NCBI RefSeq assembly: GCF_047303325.1
Contig: NZ_JBKBEX010000009.1
Location: forward strand, 1-64,000
DNA: 64,000 nucleotides
Direction of reading: 5' to 3'
Source: Polaromonas sp047303325
GTDB lineage: Bacteria > Pseudomonadota > Gammaproteobacteria > Burkholderiales > Burkholderiaceae_C
Part shown: piece after piece, positions 56,689-64,000 of the stretch
Position numbering within the stretch: the stretch's first letter is position 1
Layout of the letters: every line of letters starts with the position of its first letter
The notes under the pieces: generated by a model
What the model was told of the DNA's origin: nothing
Seen by the model: the letters and a program-made list of their open reading frames with translations, nothing else
Database searches by the model: none
Position numbers and translations under genes: made by a program

Positions 56689-57504
56689 ATGCTTATCCAC
56701 CCGCAAATCAATCCCATCGCACTCCAGATAGGCCCGCTGGGCATCCACTGGTACGGCCTGACCTACCTGGCGGCCTTTGGCCTGTTTTTCTTCCTGGCGA
56801 CACGGCGGCTGCGGCACCAGCCGTTTGCGTCCATCACCGGCCTGGGTGCCTGGTCGCGCAGGGATATTGAGGACATGCTGTTTCTGGGGGTGATGGGTGT
56901 GGTGGTGGGCGGGCGGCTCGGTTATTGCCTTTTCTACAAGCCCGGCTACTACTTCACGCATCCGCTGGAGATCTTTTTTGTATGGCAAGGCGGCATGAGC
57001 TTTCACGGCGGCATGCTGGGTGTGCTGGCCTCTCAGTGGTGGTTTGCCCGCTCGCGCCAGCGGCCCTGGCTGCAGGTGATGGATTTTGTGGCGCCTTGTG
57101 TGCCCACGGGGCTGGCGGCGGGGCGCGTCGGCAACTTCATCAACGGGGAGCTGTGGGGACGTTTCAGCGACCCGGCTCTGCCCTGGGGCATGGTGTTTCC
57201 GGGCAGCGGTTCCCCGCTGCCGCGCCATCCCTCGCAGGTCTACCAGTTCCTGCTCGAAGGCCTGCTGCTGTTCGTGCTGCTGTGGCTATACGCGCGCAAG
57301 CCGCGCAAGACGGGCCAAGTCTCCGGCGCCTTCCTGCTGGGCTACGGCGTGTTTCGCTTTATCGCCGAGTTTTTCCGGGAGCCGGACGAGTTCCTCGGCA
57401 TCCTGGCTCTGGGCATGAGCATGGGCCAGTGGCTTTGCGTTCCCATGATCATCGGTGGTGCCTGGCTCTGGGTGTGGGCGACAAAACGCACTGAGCCGGC
57501 CTGA
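56689..57504 (+). CDS. lgt: Prolipoprotein diacylglyceryl transferase
   Basis: This 271-residue inner-membrane enzyme adds diacylglycerol to the lipobox Cys of prolipoproteins, such as the efflux adaptors and channel encoded in this window. Seven helices are predicted. Family segments are INPIALQIGPLGIHWYGLTYL, WQGGMSFHGGMLGVL with the conserved His, and the signature GRVGNFINGELWGR. LPRHPSQVYQFLLEG is also conserved. Normal length. Confidence 0.95.
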   Translation: MLIHPQINPIALQIGPLGIHWYGLTYLAAFGLFFFLATRRLRHQPFASITGLGAWSRRDIEDMLFLGVMGVVVGGRLGYCLFYKPGYYFTHPLEIFFVWQGGMSFHGGMLGVLASQWWFARSRQRPWLQVMDFVAPCVPTGLAAGRVGNFINGELWGRFSDPALPWGMVFPGSGSPLPRHPSQVYQFLLEGLLLFVLLWLYARKPRKTGQVSGAFLLGYGVFRFIAEFFREPDEFLGILALGMSMGQWLCVPMIIGGAWLWVWATKRTEPA

Positions 57505-57566
57505 GGCCCGGCAAGACCGCTACAGGGGCGTCGCCAAGTGGGCGGCGCGTGCTGCTCGTGTCCACG

Positions 57567-57594
57567 ACCCGCAACCCGCAACCCGCAACCCGCA
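57567..57594 (+). repeat. Heptamer tandem repeat (ACCCGCA x4)
   Basis: Four exact tandem copies of ACCCGCA lie between lgt and the GntR gene, followed by ACCCCA. It is a short simple repeat that could vary in copy number by slippage; it is not within a reading frame of any gene. Confidence 0.85.
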
Positions 57595-57644
57595 ACCCCA
57601 AGTCTCCGCTAGGGTTTTTCCCTGTCGTTTTCAGGCACAGCCTC

Positions 57645-57686
57645 TTGATTCAGTTTGGGTTATTTTTCATAATTACACGTAATTAT
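57645..57686 (+). promoter_or_regulatory. Promoter and operator of the malonate-type cluster
   Basis: TTGATT (57645-57650), a 17-base spacer and CATAAT (57668-57673) form a sigma70 promoter. An inverted repeat ATAATTAC-AC-GTAATTAT with perfect eight-base arms (57669-57686) overlaps the -10 and start region, the right place for a repressor. The GntR protein encoded 102 bases later is the natural candidate to bind it. Confidence 0.65.
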
Positions 57687-57787
57687 TTGAAATTACCGCT
57701 GGGCTGAACGTTAAGGGCCAGGGGCAAAACGGGTGTTCAGCAGGGGTTCGCCGTGCCGGCGGGCCGGGTCAGTCAAAGGGTCATGCC

Positions 57788-58456
57788 ATGCGTCTTGTCC
57801 AGAATTCACTGCATCAGGAGGTCGCCGATACCCTGCGCGAGCAAATTTTCGCGGGCCAACTGGCGCCCGGGAGCTTTTTGGACGAGGTTGCGTTGTGTGA
57901 GCGGCTGGAAATCTCGCGCACGCCGTTGCGCGAAGCGCTCAAGGTGCTGACTTCGGAGGGGTTGCTGCGCCATGAGCCCCGGCGCGGCTGCTTCGTCAAC
58001 GAAGTGACCGAAAAGGACCTGGACGACATCTTCCCGGTGATCGCGCTGCTGGAAGGGCGCTGCGCCTACGAAGCGGCCCGCAATGCGACCGACGCCGACC
58101 TCGCGGCGCTCACCACCCTGCACGAGCGCCTCAACAGCCATGCGGCGGCCGGCCGCATCAACGACTACTACGCCACCAACTTCGCGATCCACGAAGCGAT
58201 CATCCTGCTGGCCGACAACCGCTGGCTCGCGCAGGCCATTGCCGACCTGCGCAAGATCCTCAAGCTCGCGCGGCTGCAGCAGCTTCACGCGCCGGGCCGG
58301 CTGGCGCAAAGCCTGTCGGAGCACATGACGGTGTTCGCCGCCCTCAAGAGCCGCGACAGCGAAGGCGCCGAGGCCGCCATGCGCACCCACCTGACGCGCC
58401 AGCGCGAAGCGCTGCGCGAACTGGCCCGCAACCAGCGCTCCAGGGTGGCAGCATGA
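57788..58456 (+). CDS. GntR-family (FCD) regulator, MatR-like
   Basis: This 222-residue regulator has an N-terminal winged helix (NSLHQEVADTLREQIFAGQLAPGSFLDEVALCERLEISRTPLREALKVLTSEGLLRHEPRRGCFV) and a helical FCD effector domain with likely metal-binding residues. It overlaps the malonyl-CoA decarboxylase gene by four bases (ATGA). In Rhizobium the mat operon is controlled by the GntR-type MatR, which supports a malonate-responsive role; this is inferred from context. Confidence 0.88.
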   Translation: MRLVQNSLHQEVADTLREQIFAGQLAPGSFLDEVALCERLEISRTPLREALKVLTSEGLLRHEPRRGCFVNEVTEKDLDDIFPVIALLEGRCAYEAARNATDADLAALTTLHERLNSHAAAGRINDYYATNFAIHEAIILLADNRWLAQAIADLRKILKLARLQQLHAPGRLAQSLSEHMTVFAALKSRDSEGAEAAMRTHLTRQREALRELARNQRSRVAA

Positions 58457-59919
58457 GCGCCGCCGAGTGGCTCAGCCGCAACGTCTCGCGCTTTACCAGC
58501 GACAAGGGGGGCGCGGGGAATGCGGCGGCGCAAGCCGCCCCTGCGGCGGCCAAAAAACCGGCGCCCGGCGCAAGCCTGCCCGTGCGCAGCACACATGAGC
58601 GCCTGCAGGCGACCCTGAGCCAGAAAGACGAGGCGCTGTCGCCGCGCGTGCTGCGCCGCACCTTGCAGGAACTGCAGGCCATCATCGACCCGCGCGTGAG
58701 CGAGGTCGAGGGCGGCCGCCGCGCCATGGCCATCGCGGCCTGGTACGAAGGCGCCACGCCAGCGCGCCGGCGCGACCTGTGGATGCTCATGAGCGAGCAG
58801 TTCGTCGCCAACCCGCAAAAGGTCAAGGCCGCGCAGGCGCAGTTCGCGGCCGCGGTGGGCACGCCCGAGGAGGCGGTGGCCGAGGTCCGCTACCGGCGCG
58901 CCACGGTGTCGCCGCGCCGGCGCCTGCTGCAGCGCTTCAGCGTCTACCCAGGCGGCATCCAGTTCCTGGTCGACATGCGGGCCGAGATGCAGCCCAGCCT
59001 CAAGTCCGACAAGCGCCTGCTGGCGCTGGACGTGGAAATGGAATACATGTTTTCCACCTGGTTCGACGTGGGCTTTCTTGACCTGCGTCGCATCACCTGG
59101 GATTCGCCGGCCTCGCTGATCGAGAAACTCATCAAGTACGAGGCGGTGCATGACATCAAGGGCTGGGCCGACGTGAAGAACCGGCTCGACAGCGACAGGC
59201 GCTGCTACGGCTTTTTCCACCCGCGCCTGCCCGAGGTGCCGCTGATCTTCGTGGAAGTCGCCATGGTCGAGCAGATCGCGGGCGACATCATGCCGCTGCT
59301 CGACGAACTGGCCGCGCCTTCGGACCTGAGCCGGGCCACCACGGCCATCTTTTATTCGATCAGCAACACCCAGGCCGGGCTGCGCGGCGTGAGTTTCGGC
59401 GACTCCCTGATCAAGCGCGTGGTTGAGACGCTGAAGGATGAGTTTCCCAAGCTCAAGACCTTTGCCACGCTTTCGCCGATTCCGGGTTTTCGCAACTGGC
59501 TGGGCAAGAACGCCAGCGCCATGCTTGAAAAGCTGGGCGAAAAGGAACTCACGGCGCTGGGCCGGGCCGTGGGCTTCGAGCCGCCTGGCGCCGGGCACTT
59601 GCTCACGGCCGCCGAGAACCCGCTCGCGCTCGGCGAAAAATCGCCGGTGCGCAAAATGCTGCTGCACTGCGCCGCCCATTACCTGGGACGGACCCTGGAA
59701 GAGGGCAAACCGCTCGACCCGGTGGCGCGCTTTCACCTGGGCAATGGCGCGCGCATAGAACGCATCAACTGGGCGGGCGATCCGACGCCCAAAGGGCTCA
59801 AGCAGTCCTACGGTCTCATGGTGAATTACCTCTATGACCTCAAGCGCCTGGACAAGCATCGCGCCATGCTGGCGGAAGGAAAGGTGGCTGTTTCCAGCGA
59901 TATTGAATCGCTTTGGTAG
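58453..59919 (+). CDS. matA: Malonyl-CoA decarboxylase
   Basis: This 488-residue enzyme releases CO2 from malonyl-CoA to give acetyl-CoA. The helical N-terminal domain (LVDMRAEMQPSLKSDKRLLALDVEMEYMFSTWFDVGFLDLRRITWDSPASLIEKLIKYEAVHDI) leads to a GNAT-like catalytic domain with HPRLPEVPLIFVEVAM, FYSISNTQAGLRGVSFG and KTFATLSPIPGFRNWL; the His in HCAAHYLG is a likely catalytic residue. It belongs to the MatA/human MLYCD family. It follows the GntR gene with an ATGA overlap. Confidence 0.93.
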   Translation: MSAAEWLSRNVSRFTSDKGGAGNAAAQAAPAAAKKPAPGASLPVRSTHERLQATLSQKDEALSPRVLRRTLQELQAIIDPRVSEVEGGRRAMAIAAWYEGATPARRRDLWMLMSEQFVANPQKVKAAQAQFAAAVGTPEEAVAEVRYRRATVSPRRRLLQRFSVYPGGIQFLVDMRAEMQPSLKSDKRLLALDVEMEYMFSTWFDVGFLDLRRITWDSPASLIEKLIKYEAVHDIKGWADVKNRLDSDRRCYGFFHPRLPEVPLIFVEVAMVEQIAGDIMPLLDELAAPSDLSRATTAIFYSISNTQAGLRGVSFGDSLIKRVVETLKDEFPKLKTFATLSPIPGFRNWLGKNASAMLEKLGEKELTALGRAVGFEPPGAGHLLTAAENPLALGEKSPVRKMLLHCAAHYLGRTLEEGKPLDPVARFHLGNGARIERINWAGDPTPKGLKQSYGLMVNYLYDLKRLDKHRAMLAEGKVAVSSDIESLW

Positions 59920-59958
59920 TTGTGGCGAGCAGAAGATATCAAAAACGAAGGAGACAAC

Positions 59959-62085
59959 ATGAGACCCGTTCATCTGCTGGGGAGGCTGGCGCTTGCGCCG
60001 CTGGCCGCCGTGTTTCTGCTGGGGCATTCGGCCCAGGCCCGTGTCACGCGGATCGTGATTGATGAGACCCTTCCGTTGGCGGCAGCCCTTTCTGGTGGGG
60101 TGGCCTTTGAACAGCTTGCCGGCCGCGCGTTCGGCGAGCTGGACCCCAAGGCGTCCGGCAATGCCATCATCCAGGACATCGAACTGGGCAAAGAGGCCGA
60201 TGGCAAGGTGCGTTATGTCGCCACCTTTGTGTTGACCAAGCCGGTTGATCCGGCCAAGGCCAGCGGCCTGATGTGGCATGAGGCGCCCAACCGGGGCCTG
60301 CGCCGGCCCAATGTGGTTCGGGAACGTGCGTTGGGTGACATCGACCTGACCAGCGCCTGGCAGGGCGACAACGCCGGCGCCACCAAGCTGCGGGCCACTG
60401 CCGCAGTCGAGTTTCCACACTGGCTCAAGGTGCCGGTGGCACGGAATGTCGATGGCTCACCCGTCACCGGCGAGGTGTTTGGCCGCATCGTCAATCGTAC
60501 CGGCCCAGGGTCGCAGCCGCTGGTCGTGCAAACCAACCCAGTTCCGTACAAGCCGGTGAGCCTGGATACGCGCCAATCGCGCATGATGTCCCGCGTGGCG
60601 GAGTCCACCCGCGGTGATGTGACCGGCGAGACGGTGATTCCTTCCACTGACTGGGCTTGGGCCAGGTGCGATGCGGCCAACCCTTTTCCGGGCGTGCCCG
60701 ATGCAACGCAGATATGCCTGAAGAACGGCTTTGATGCCGGCAAGCTGTACCTGGTGGCATTCAAGGCCGCAGACCCCTACTTGCTGGGCGTGGGCTTTGC
60801 CGCCTGGCGCGATATGGGTGTGTTTTTCAAGACGGCCAGGACTGATGACGCCGGTACACCGAATCCGGTTGCTGGCGTGGTGACCCACAGCATCGGCCGG
60901 GGCGTCTCGCAGTCCGGCAACTTCCTGCGCGGCTGGTTGCATCTGGGCTTTAACCAGGACGAAGCCGGGCGCCAGGTGCATGACGGCCTCTGGCCCATCA
61001 TCGCGGGCCGGCGCATTGCGCTGAATTTCCGGTGGGCTCAGCCCGATGGCGTGCTGGAGCTGTACCAGGCCGGCAGTGAAGGACCGCAGTGGTGGGCGCG
61101 CGCGGCCGACCCGGTGCGCGGTGGGCCGGCCGGCGGCATTCTTGATCGTTGCGACGCCAGCAAGACCTGCCCGAAGATCATCGAGCACTTTGGCTCGGCC
61201 GAGGTCTGGGCCCTGAAACTCACGCCCGAATGGGTGGGCACCGATGCCAGGGCAGACCTGCCTTTGCCTGCCAACGTGCGGCGCTATTACATTGCCAGTT
61301 CCAGCCACGGCGGCGGGGCAGGCGGCTTTGATACCAGCCTGCCAGGCGTAGGTCTGCCCACGGCAGGAGCCAGTTGCCCGGGCAACAATTTCGGTACAGG
61401 CATATTGCCTGCCAATCCGGTGCCGCATACCGAAACCGTGAACGCACTGCGCATGCACTTTCGCAGCTGGGTGATGCGCGGCACCGAGCCGCCGCCCAGC
61501 CGCTGGCCCACCCTGGCGCCGCGTGCGGGCGAGCCGCGCGGCACGCTGGCGCTGGCCACCAAGGAAGGCATCGGCTTTCCCACGCTGCCGCAGCTGCGTC
61601 CTACCGTACCCGAGCCGGACTTCATCATGCCGGTGCTCGACTATGACTGGGGCCCCGCGTTCAACCCTGCCGATGGTTCGGGCGTGGCATCCAATGCGCC
61701 GCCGCCCATCCGCCAGGTGCTGCCCATGCTGGCGCCACGGGTGGATGCTGACGGCAATGAGCTGGGCGGCGTGCCGGTAGTTTTGCTGGAAGCGCCGCTG
61801 GGCACTTACCTGGGCTGGAACATCACGGCTGGCGGCGACCGGCCGTTCCACCAGGGACAGATATGCAATTACGTGGGGGGCATGGTGCCCTTTGCCCGCA
61901 CGGCGCAGGAGCGCGGCGCCAACGGCGATCCGCGCTTGTCGCTGCAAGAGCGCTACGGCTCGCACGACGGCTATGTGGCCGCCGTGCGCAAGGCGGCCGG
62001 AAACGCTCAGGCCCAAGGCTTCCTGCTGGCCGAAGATGCTGCAGGCCTGATCAAGGCTGCCGAAGCCAGCGCGGTGCTGCGATGA
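59959..62085 (+). CDS. Secreted alpha/beta-hydrolase domain protein
   Basis: This 708-residue protein has a signal peptide (MRPVHLLGRLALAPLAAVFLLGHSAQA) and matches the large alpha/beta-hydrolase domain family often found beside Bug proteins. A likely nucleophile elbow is GRGVSQSGNFLRGWL, and a conserved HGGGAGGFDTSLPGVG segment lies near residue 455. The substrate is unknown; an ester or lactone hydrolysed in the periplasm before uptake by the neighbouring Bug system is possible. AAGGAG precedes the ATG. It is followed after 55 bases by a Bug gene. Confidence 0.78.
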   Translation: MRPVHLLGRLALAPLAAVFLLGHSAQARVTRIVIDETLPLAAALSGGVAFEQLAGRAFGELDPKASGNAIIQDIELGKEADGKVRYVATFVLTKPVDPAKASGLMWHEAPNRGLRRPNVVRERALGDIDLTSAWQGDNAGATKLRATAAVEFPHWLKVPVARNVDGSPVTGEVFGRIVNRTGPGSQPLVVQTNPVPYKPVSLDTRQSRMMSRVAESTRGDVTGETVIPSTDWAWARCDAANPFPGVPDATQICLKNGFDAGKLYLVAFKAADPYLLGVGFAAWRDMGVFFKTARTDDAGTPNPVAGVVTHSIGRGVSQSGNFLRGWLHLGFNQDEAGRQVHDGLWPIIAGRRIALNFRWAQPDGVLELYQAGSEGPQWWARAADPVRGGPAGGILDRCDASKTCPKIIEHFGSAEVWALKLTPEWVGTDARADLPLPANVRRYYIASSSHGGGAGGFDTSLPGVGLPTAGASCPGNNFGTGILPANPVPHTETVNALRMHFRSWVMRGTEPPPSRWPTLAPRAGEPRGTLALATKEGIGFPTLPQLRPTVPEPDFIMPVLDYDWGPAFNPADGSGVASNAPPPIRQVLPMLAPRVDADGNELGGVPVVLLEAPLGTYLGWNITAGGDRPFHQGQICNYVGGMVPFARTAQERGANGDPRLSLQERYGSHDGYVAAVRKAAGNAQAQGFLLAEDAAGLIKAAEASAVLR

Positions 62086-62140
62086 AGACAATTTTTACCG
62101 AATATCATCCCGTAGTAAAACCCATCAAAGGAGACAAACC

Positions 62141-63124
62141 ATGAGTTCAGTTAACCGGCGCGACGTCCTGCGCATCGCTGCGGCCGGTGTCGCGGCCGCG
62201 TCACCCCTGCTGCATGCCCAGTCAGCCTGGCCTACCAAGCCGGTGACGATGATCGTGCCGTTTCCAGCCGGCGGCGGCACTGACGCGTTCGCCCGCCCCC
62301 TGTCCGCCCAGTTCGCCAAGCTGACCGGCAAGCAACTCATCATCGACAACCGCGGCGGTGCCGGCGGTACCCTGGGTGCCAGCATCGCCGCCAGGGCGCA
62401 GCCCGACGGCTACACGCTGTTCATGGGCGCGGTGCACCACACCATCGCGCCTTCGATGTACCCCAAGCTCGACTACGACATCGAGAAAGATTTCGTGCCG
62501 CTGGCCCTGATGGCCAACGTGCCGCAGGTGCTGGTGGTCAACCCCCGCAACATGCCGTTCGCCGATTTCAAGGCCTACATTGAAGCTGTGCGCAAGGCGC
62601 CGGGCAAGTACAACTACGGCTCGGCCGGCGCGGGCACTTCGCACCACCTGGCAGGGGAGCTGTTCAAGTTGCAGACCAAGACCTTCATCACCCACATTCC
62701 CTATCGCGGCGCCGGCCCGGCCCTGCAGGATTTGATCTCGGGCAACGTCGACATGATGTTTGACGGCCTGGGTTCCTCGGCCAACCACATCAAGGGCGGG
62801 CGCATCAAGGCGCTGATGGTGGCCGGCGCCAAGCGCAACCCGGCTTTCCCGGACGTTCCCTGCGCCGGCGAACTGGGCCTGCCCGACTACACGGTGACCA
62901 CCTGGTACGGCATGTGGACGCCCAAGGGCACGCCGGCCGATGTGCAGGCGCGCATCGTCGAGGACCTGCGCAAGGCCGCCACTACCGATGAACTCAAGGC
63001 GATCTGGGCCAATAACGGTGCGGACTTCGGCAACCTCACACCGCAGCAGTTCGGTGCTTTCGTGAGCAGCGAGGTCAAGCGCTGGGCGGCGGTGGTGAAG
63101 GCCTCAGGCGCCAAACTCGAATGA
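62141..63124 (+). CDS. Bug-family binding protein in the malonate-type cluster
   Basis: This 327-residue receptor has a signal peptide (NRRDVLRIAAAGVAAASPLLHAQ), PFPAGGGTDAFARPLSAQFAK, DNRGGAGGTLGASIAARAQPDGYT and IPYRGAGPALQDLISGNVDMMFDG. It is a standard Bug protein with AAAGGAG before the ATG. It lies among malonyl-CoA genes without a TctAB pair or other permease in view, so it may bind a malonate-related or ester-derived carboxylate and work with a permease encoded elsewhere. Confidence 0.9.
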   Translation: MSSVNRRDVLRIAAAGVAAASPLLHAQSAWPTKPVTMIVPFPAGGGTDAFARPLSAQFAKLTGKQLIIDNRGGAGGTLGASIAARAQPDGYTLFMGAVHHTIAPSMYPKLDYDIEKDFVPLALMANVPQVLVVNPRNMPFADFKAYIEAVRKAPGKYNYGSAGAGTSHHLAGELFKLQTKTFITHIPYRGAGPALQDLISGNVDMMFDGLGSSANHIKGGRIKALMVAGAKRNPAFPDVPCAGELGLPDYTVTTWYGMWTPKGTPADVQARIVEDLRKAATTDELKAIWANNGADFGNLTPQQFGAFVSSEVKRWAAVVKASGAKLE

Positions 63125-63131
63125 CCGATTG

Positions 63132-63962
63132 ATGGCTGGAGCTGTTTTACTCGAGGTGAAGGGCTCCCTGGCCTTTGTGACCCTTTCCCATCCGGGCAAG
63201 TTCAATGCCATGAGCCGCGCCATGTGGCGCGAGCTGCGCGCGGCCTTCGAACGGCTTCAGCAGGCTGGCGACGTGCGCTGTGTGCTGCTGCGCGGCGAGG
63301 GCGGGCATTTTTGCGCGGGAGGCGACATTTCCGAGTACGCCGGCTTCCGGTTTGAAGAATCCGCCCTGCGTGATTTTCACGAACGCGATGTGTGGGGCGG
63401 CTTGCGGGCCATGCTCGATTGCGATGTGCCCATGGTCGCGCAGATCGACGGCAACTGCATGGGCGCCGGCCTGGAGATTGCCAGCTGCTGCGATATCCGC
63501 ATCGCGGGCGACAGCGCGAAGTTCGGCGCGCCCATCGCCAGGCTCGGCTTTCCGATGGCGCCGCGCGAAGCCGCGCTGGTGCTGCGCGCGGCGGGCGAGC
63601 TGACCGCGCGCGAAATGCTGCTGTCGGCCGCCGTGCTGGACGCAGCCGAGATGAAGCGGCGCGGCTTCCTCAACCAGGTGCTGCCCGCTGATGAAGCGGG
63701 CGCCGCGGCCATGGCCTGCGTGGAGCGCTGCGCCGTCCTGGCACCCGGCGCCGCCAGGCTGAACAAGCAGGCTTTGCGGGCGCTGGCCCAGGCCGGCAGC
63801 GAGCAAGCCGTGATGGACCTGGCAGCGAGCGCTTACCGCTACGCTGCGTCGCCCGAACACCGGGAAGGCGTGACGGCCTTTACCGAAAAACGCCAGCCCC
63901 GGTTTGACGGCCGGGCCGCTGAATCTATGACCACTGACAGCCTGAGCCATGAAAAACCATAA
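63132..63962 (+). CDS. Enoyl-CoA hydratase/isomerase family protein
   Basis: This 276-residue crotonase-fold protein has oxyanion-hole segments LLRGEGGHFCAGGDISEY and QIDGNCMGAGLEIASCCDIRIAGDSAKFGAPIARLGFPMAPRE. The exact reaction (hydratase, isomerase or decarboxylase) is not clear, since the usual catalytic Glu pair is not obvious at both positions. It starts eight bases after the Bug stop, and its last 14 bases overlap the following gene. Confidence 0.85.
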   Translation: MAGAVLLEVKGSLAFVTLSHPGKFNAMSRAMWRELRAAFERLQQAGDVRCVLLRGEGGHFCAGGDISEYAGFRFEESALRDFHERDVWGGLRAMLDCDVPMVAQIDGNCMGAGLEIASCCDIRIAGDSAKFGAPIARLGFPMAPREAALVLRAAGELTAREMLLSAAVLDAAEMKRRGFLNQVLPADEAGAAAMACVERCAVLAPGAARLNKQALRALAQAGSEQAVMDLAASAYRYAASPEHREGVTAFTEKRQPRFDGRAAESMTTDSLSHEKP

Positions 63963-64000
63963 CCTGTTCGCGGCACTGCGAGCCGCCTTTCCTTCCTCGC
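63949..64000 (+). CDS. Probable malonyl-CoA synthetase (5' fragment, cut by window end)
   Basis: The first 17 codons read MKNHNLFAALRAAFPSS, starting inside the end of the enoyl-CoA hydratase gene. The NLFAALRAAFP pattern resembles the N-terminus of MatB-type malonyl-CoA synthetases (NHLFDAMRAAAPG in Rhizobium, from memory). The neighbouring malonyl-CoA decarboxylase and GntR regulator support this. Too little is present to be sure. Confidence 0.5.
   Translation, partial: MKNHNLFAALRAAFPSS

Noticed and set aside
57567..57594. Tandem repeats as a CRISPR array
   Set aside because: The units are seven bases long with no spacers and no cas genes nearby.
58285..60420. 711-codon minus-strand frame opposite malonyl-CoA decarboxylase
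   Set aside because: It spans the end of the GntR gene, all of the decarboxylase gene and part of the next gene on the other strand, which are all well supported; composition is typical of an antisense shadow.

Overview
The window is GC-rich chromosomal DNA that looks like a betaproteobacterium of the order Burkholderiales, family Comamonadaceae (Polaromonas, Rhodoferax, Variovorax or a close relative). Reasons: six periplasmic Bug/TctC-type solute-binding proteins in 64 kb, the core block tRNA-Leu – tig – clpP – clpX – lon, a small Trp-rich membrane protein typical of this family, and genes packed on both strands with little mobile DNA. No phage, plasmid, CRISPR or transposase gene was seen. 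The assignment is by gene content and remembered family sequences, not by a search.

Layout. 1-5.5 kb: a tripartite tricarboxylate-type uptake operon (binding protein, TctB, TctA, then two more binding proteins). 5.5-8 kb: ferrochelatase, a HAD hydrolase and a glutathione transferase. 8-11 kb: hpnC-hpnD-hpnE, which make squalene from farnesyl diphosphate. 11-15.6 kb: an RND efflux adaptor and pump behind a promoter with a TetR-like operator. 15.7-22.5 kb: tRNA-Leu(UAG), trigger factor, ClpP, ClpX and Lon (with a heat-shock-type promoter), then tRNA-Gly, tRNA-Cys and tRNA-Leu(UAA). 22.5-30 kb: an acidic protein of unknown function, then a TetR repressor divergent from a complete AcrA-AcrB-OprM type pump, with an operator closely resembling the E. 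coli AcrR site. 30-36 kb: a five-gene oligopeptide ABC transporter behind a structured leader. 36-42.7 kb: a minus-strand set (thiol dioxygenase, four-domain rhodanese, Bug receptor, cystathionine beta-lyase-like enzyme, YeiH-type exporter) divergent from a LysR regulator, read here as an organosulfur-thiol degradation operon. 43-48 kb: another Bug protein, glutamate racemase, class I fumarase, a 269-bp palindromic MITE-like element, and class II fumarase. 48-57.5 kb: NhaA, a YqhA-type membrane protein, acetyl-CoA synthetase, cytochrome c, dihydroxy-acid dehydratase with a divergent LysR gene, a DUF4124 protein and Lgt. 57.5-64 kb: a malonate-type cluster (GntR regulator, malonyl-CoA decarboxylase, alpha/beta hydrolase, Bug receptor, enoyl-CoA hydratase) running into what is probably a malonyl-CoA synthetase cut by the window edge.

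Most of the window is ordinary housekeeping and transport. The parts most worth a second look are the thiol dioxygenase operon, the 269-bp nested inverted-repeat element between the two fumarase genes, the divergent third Bug paralogue, the terminator-bearing leader before the peptide transporter, and the malonate cluster with its predicted operator.
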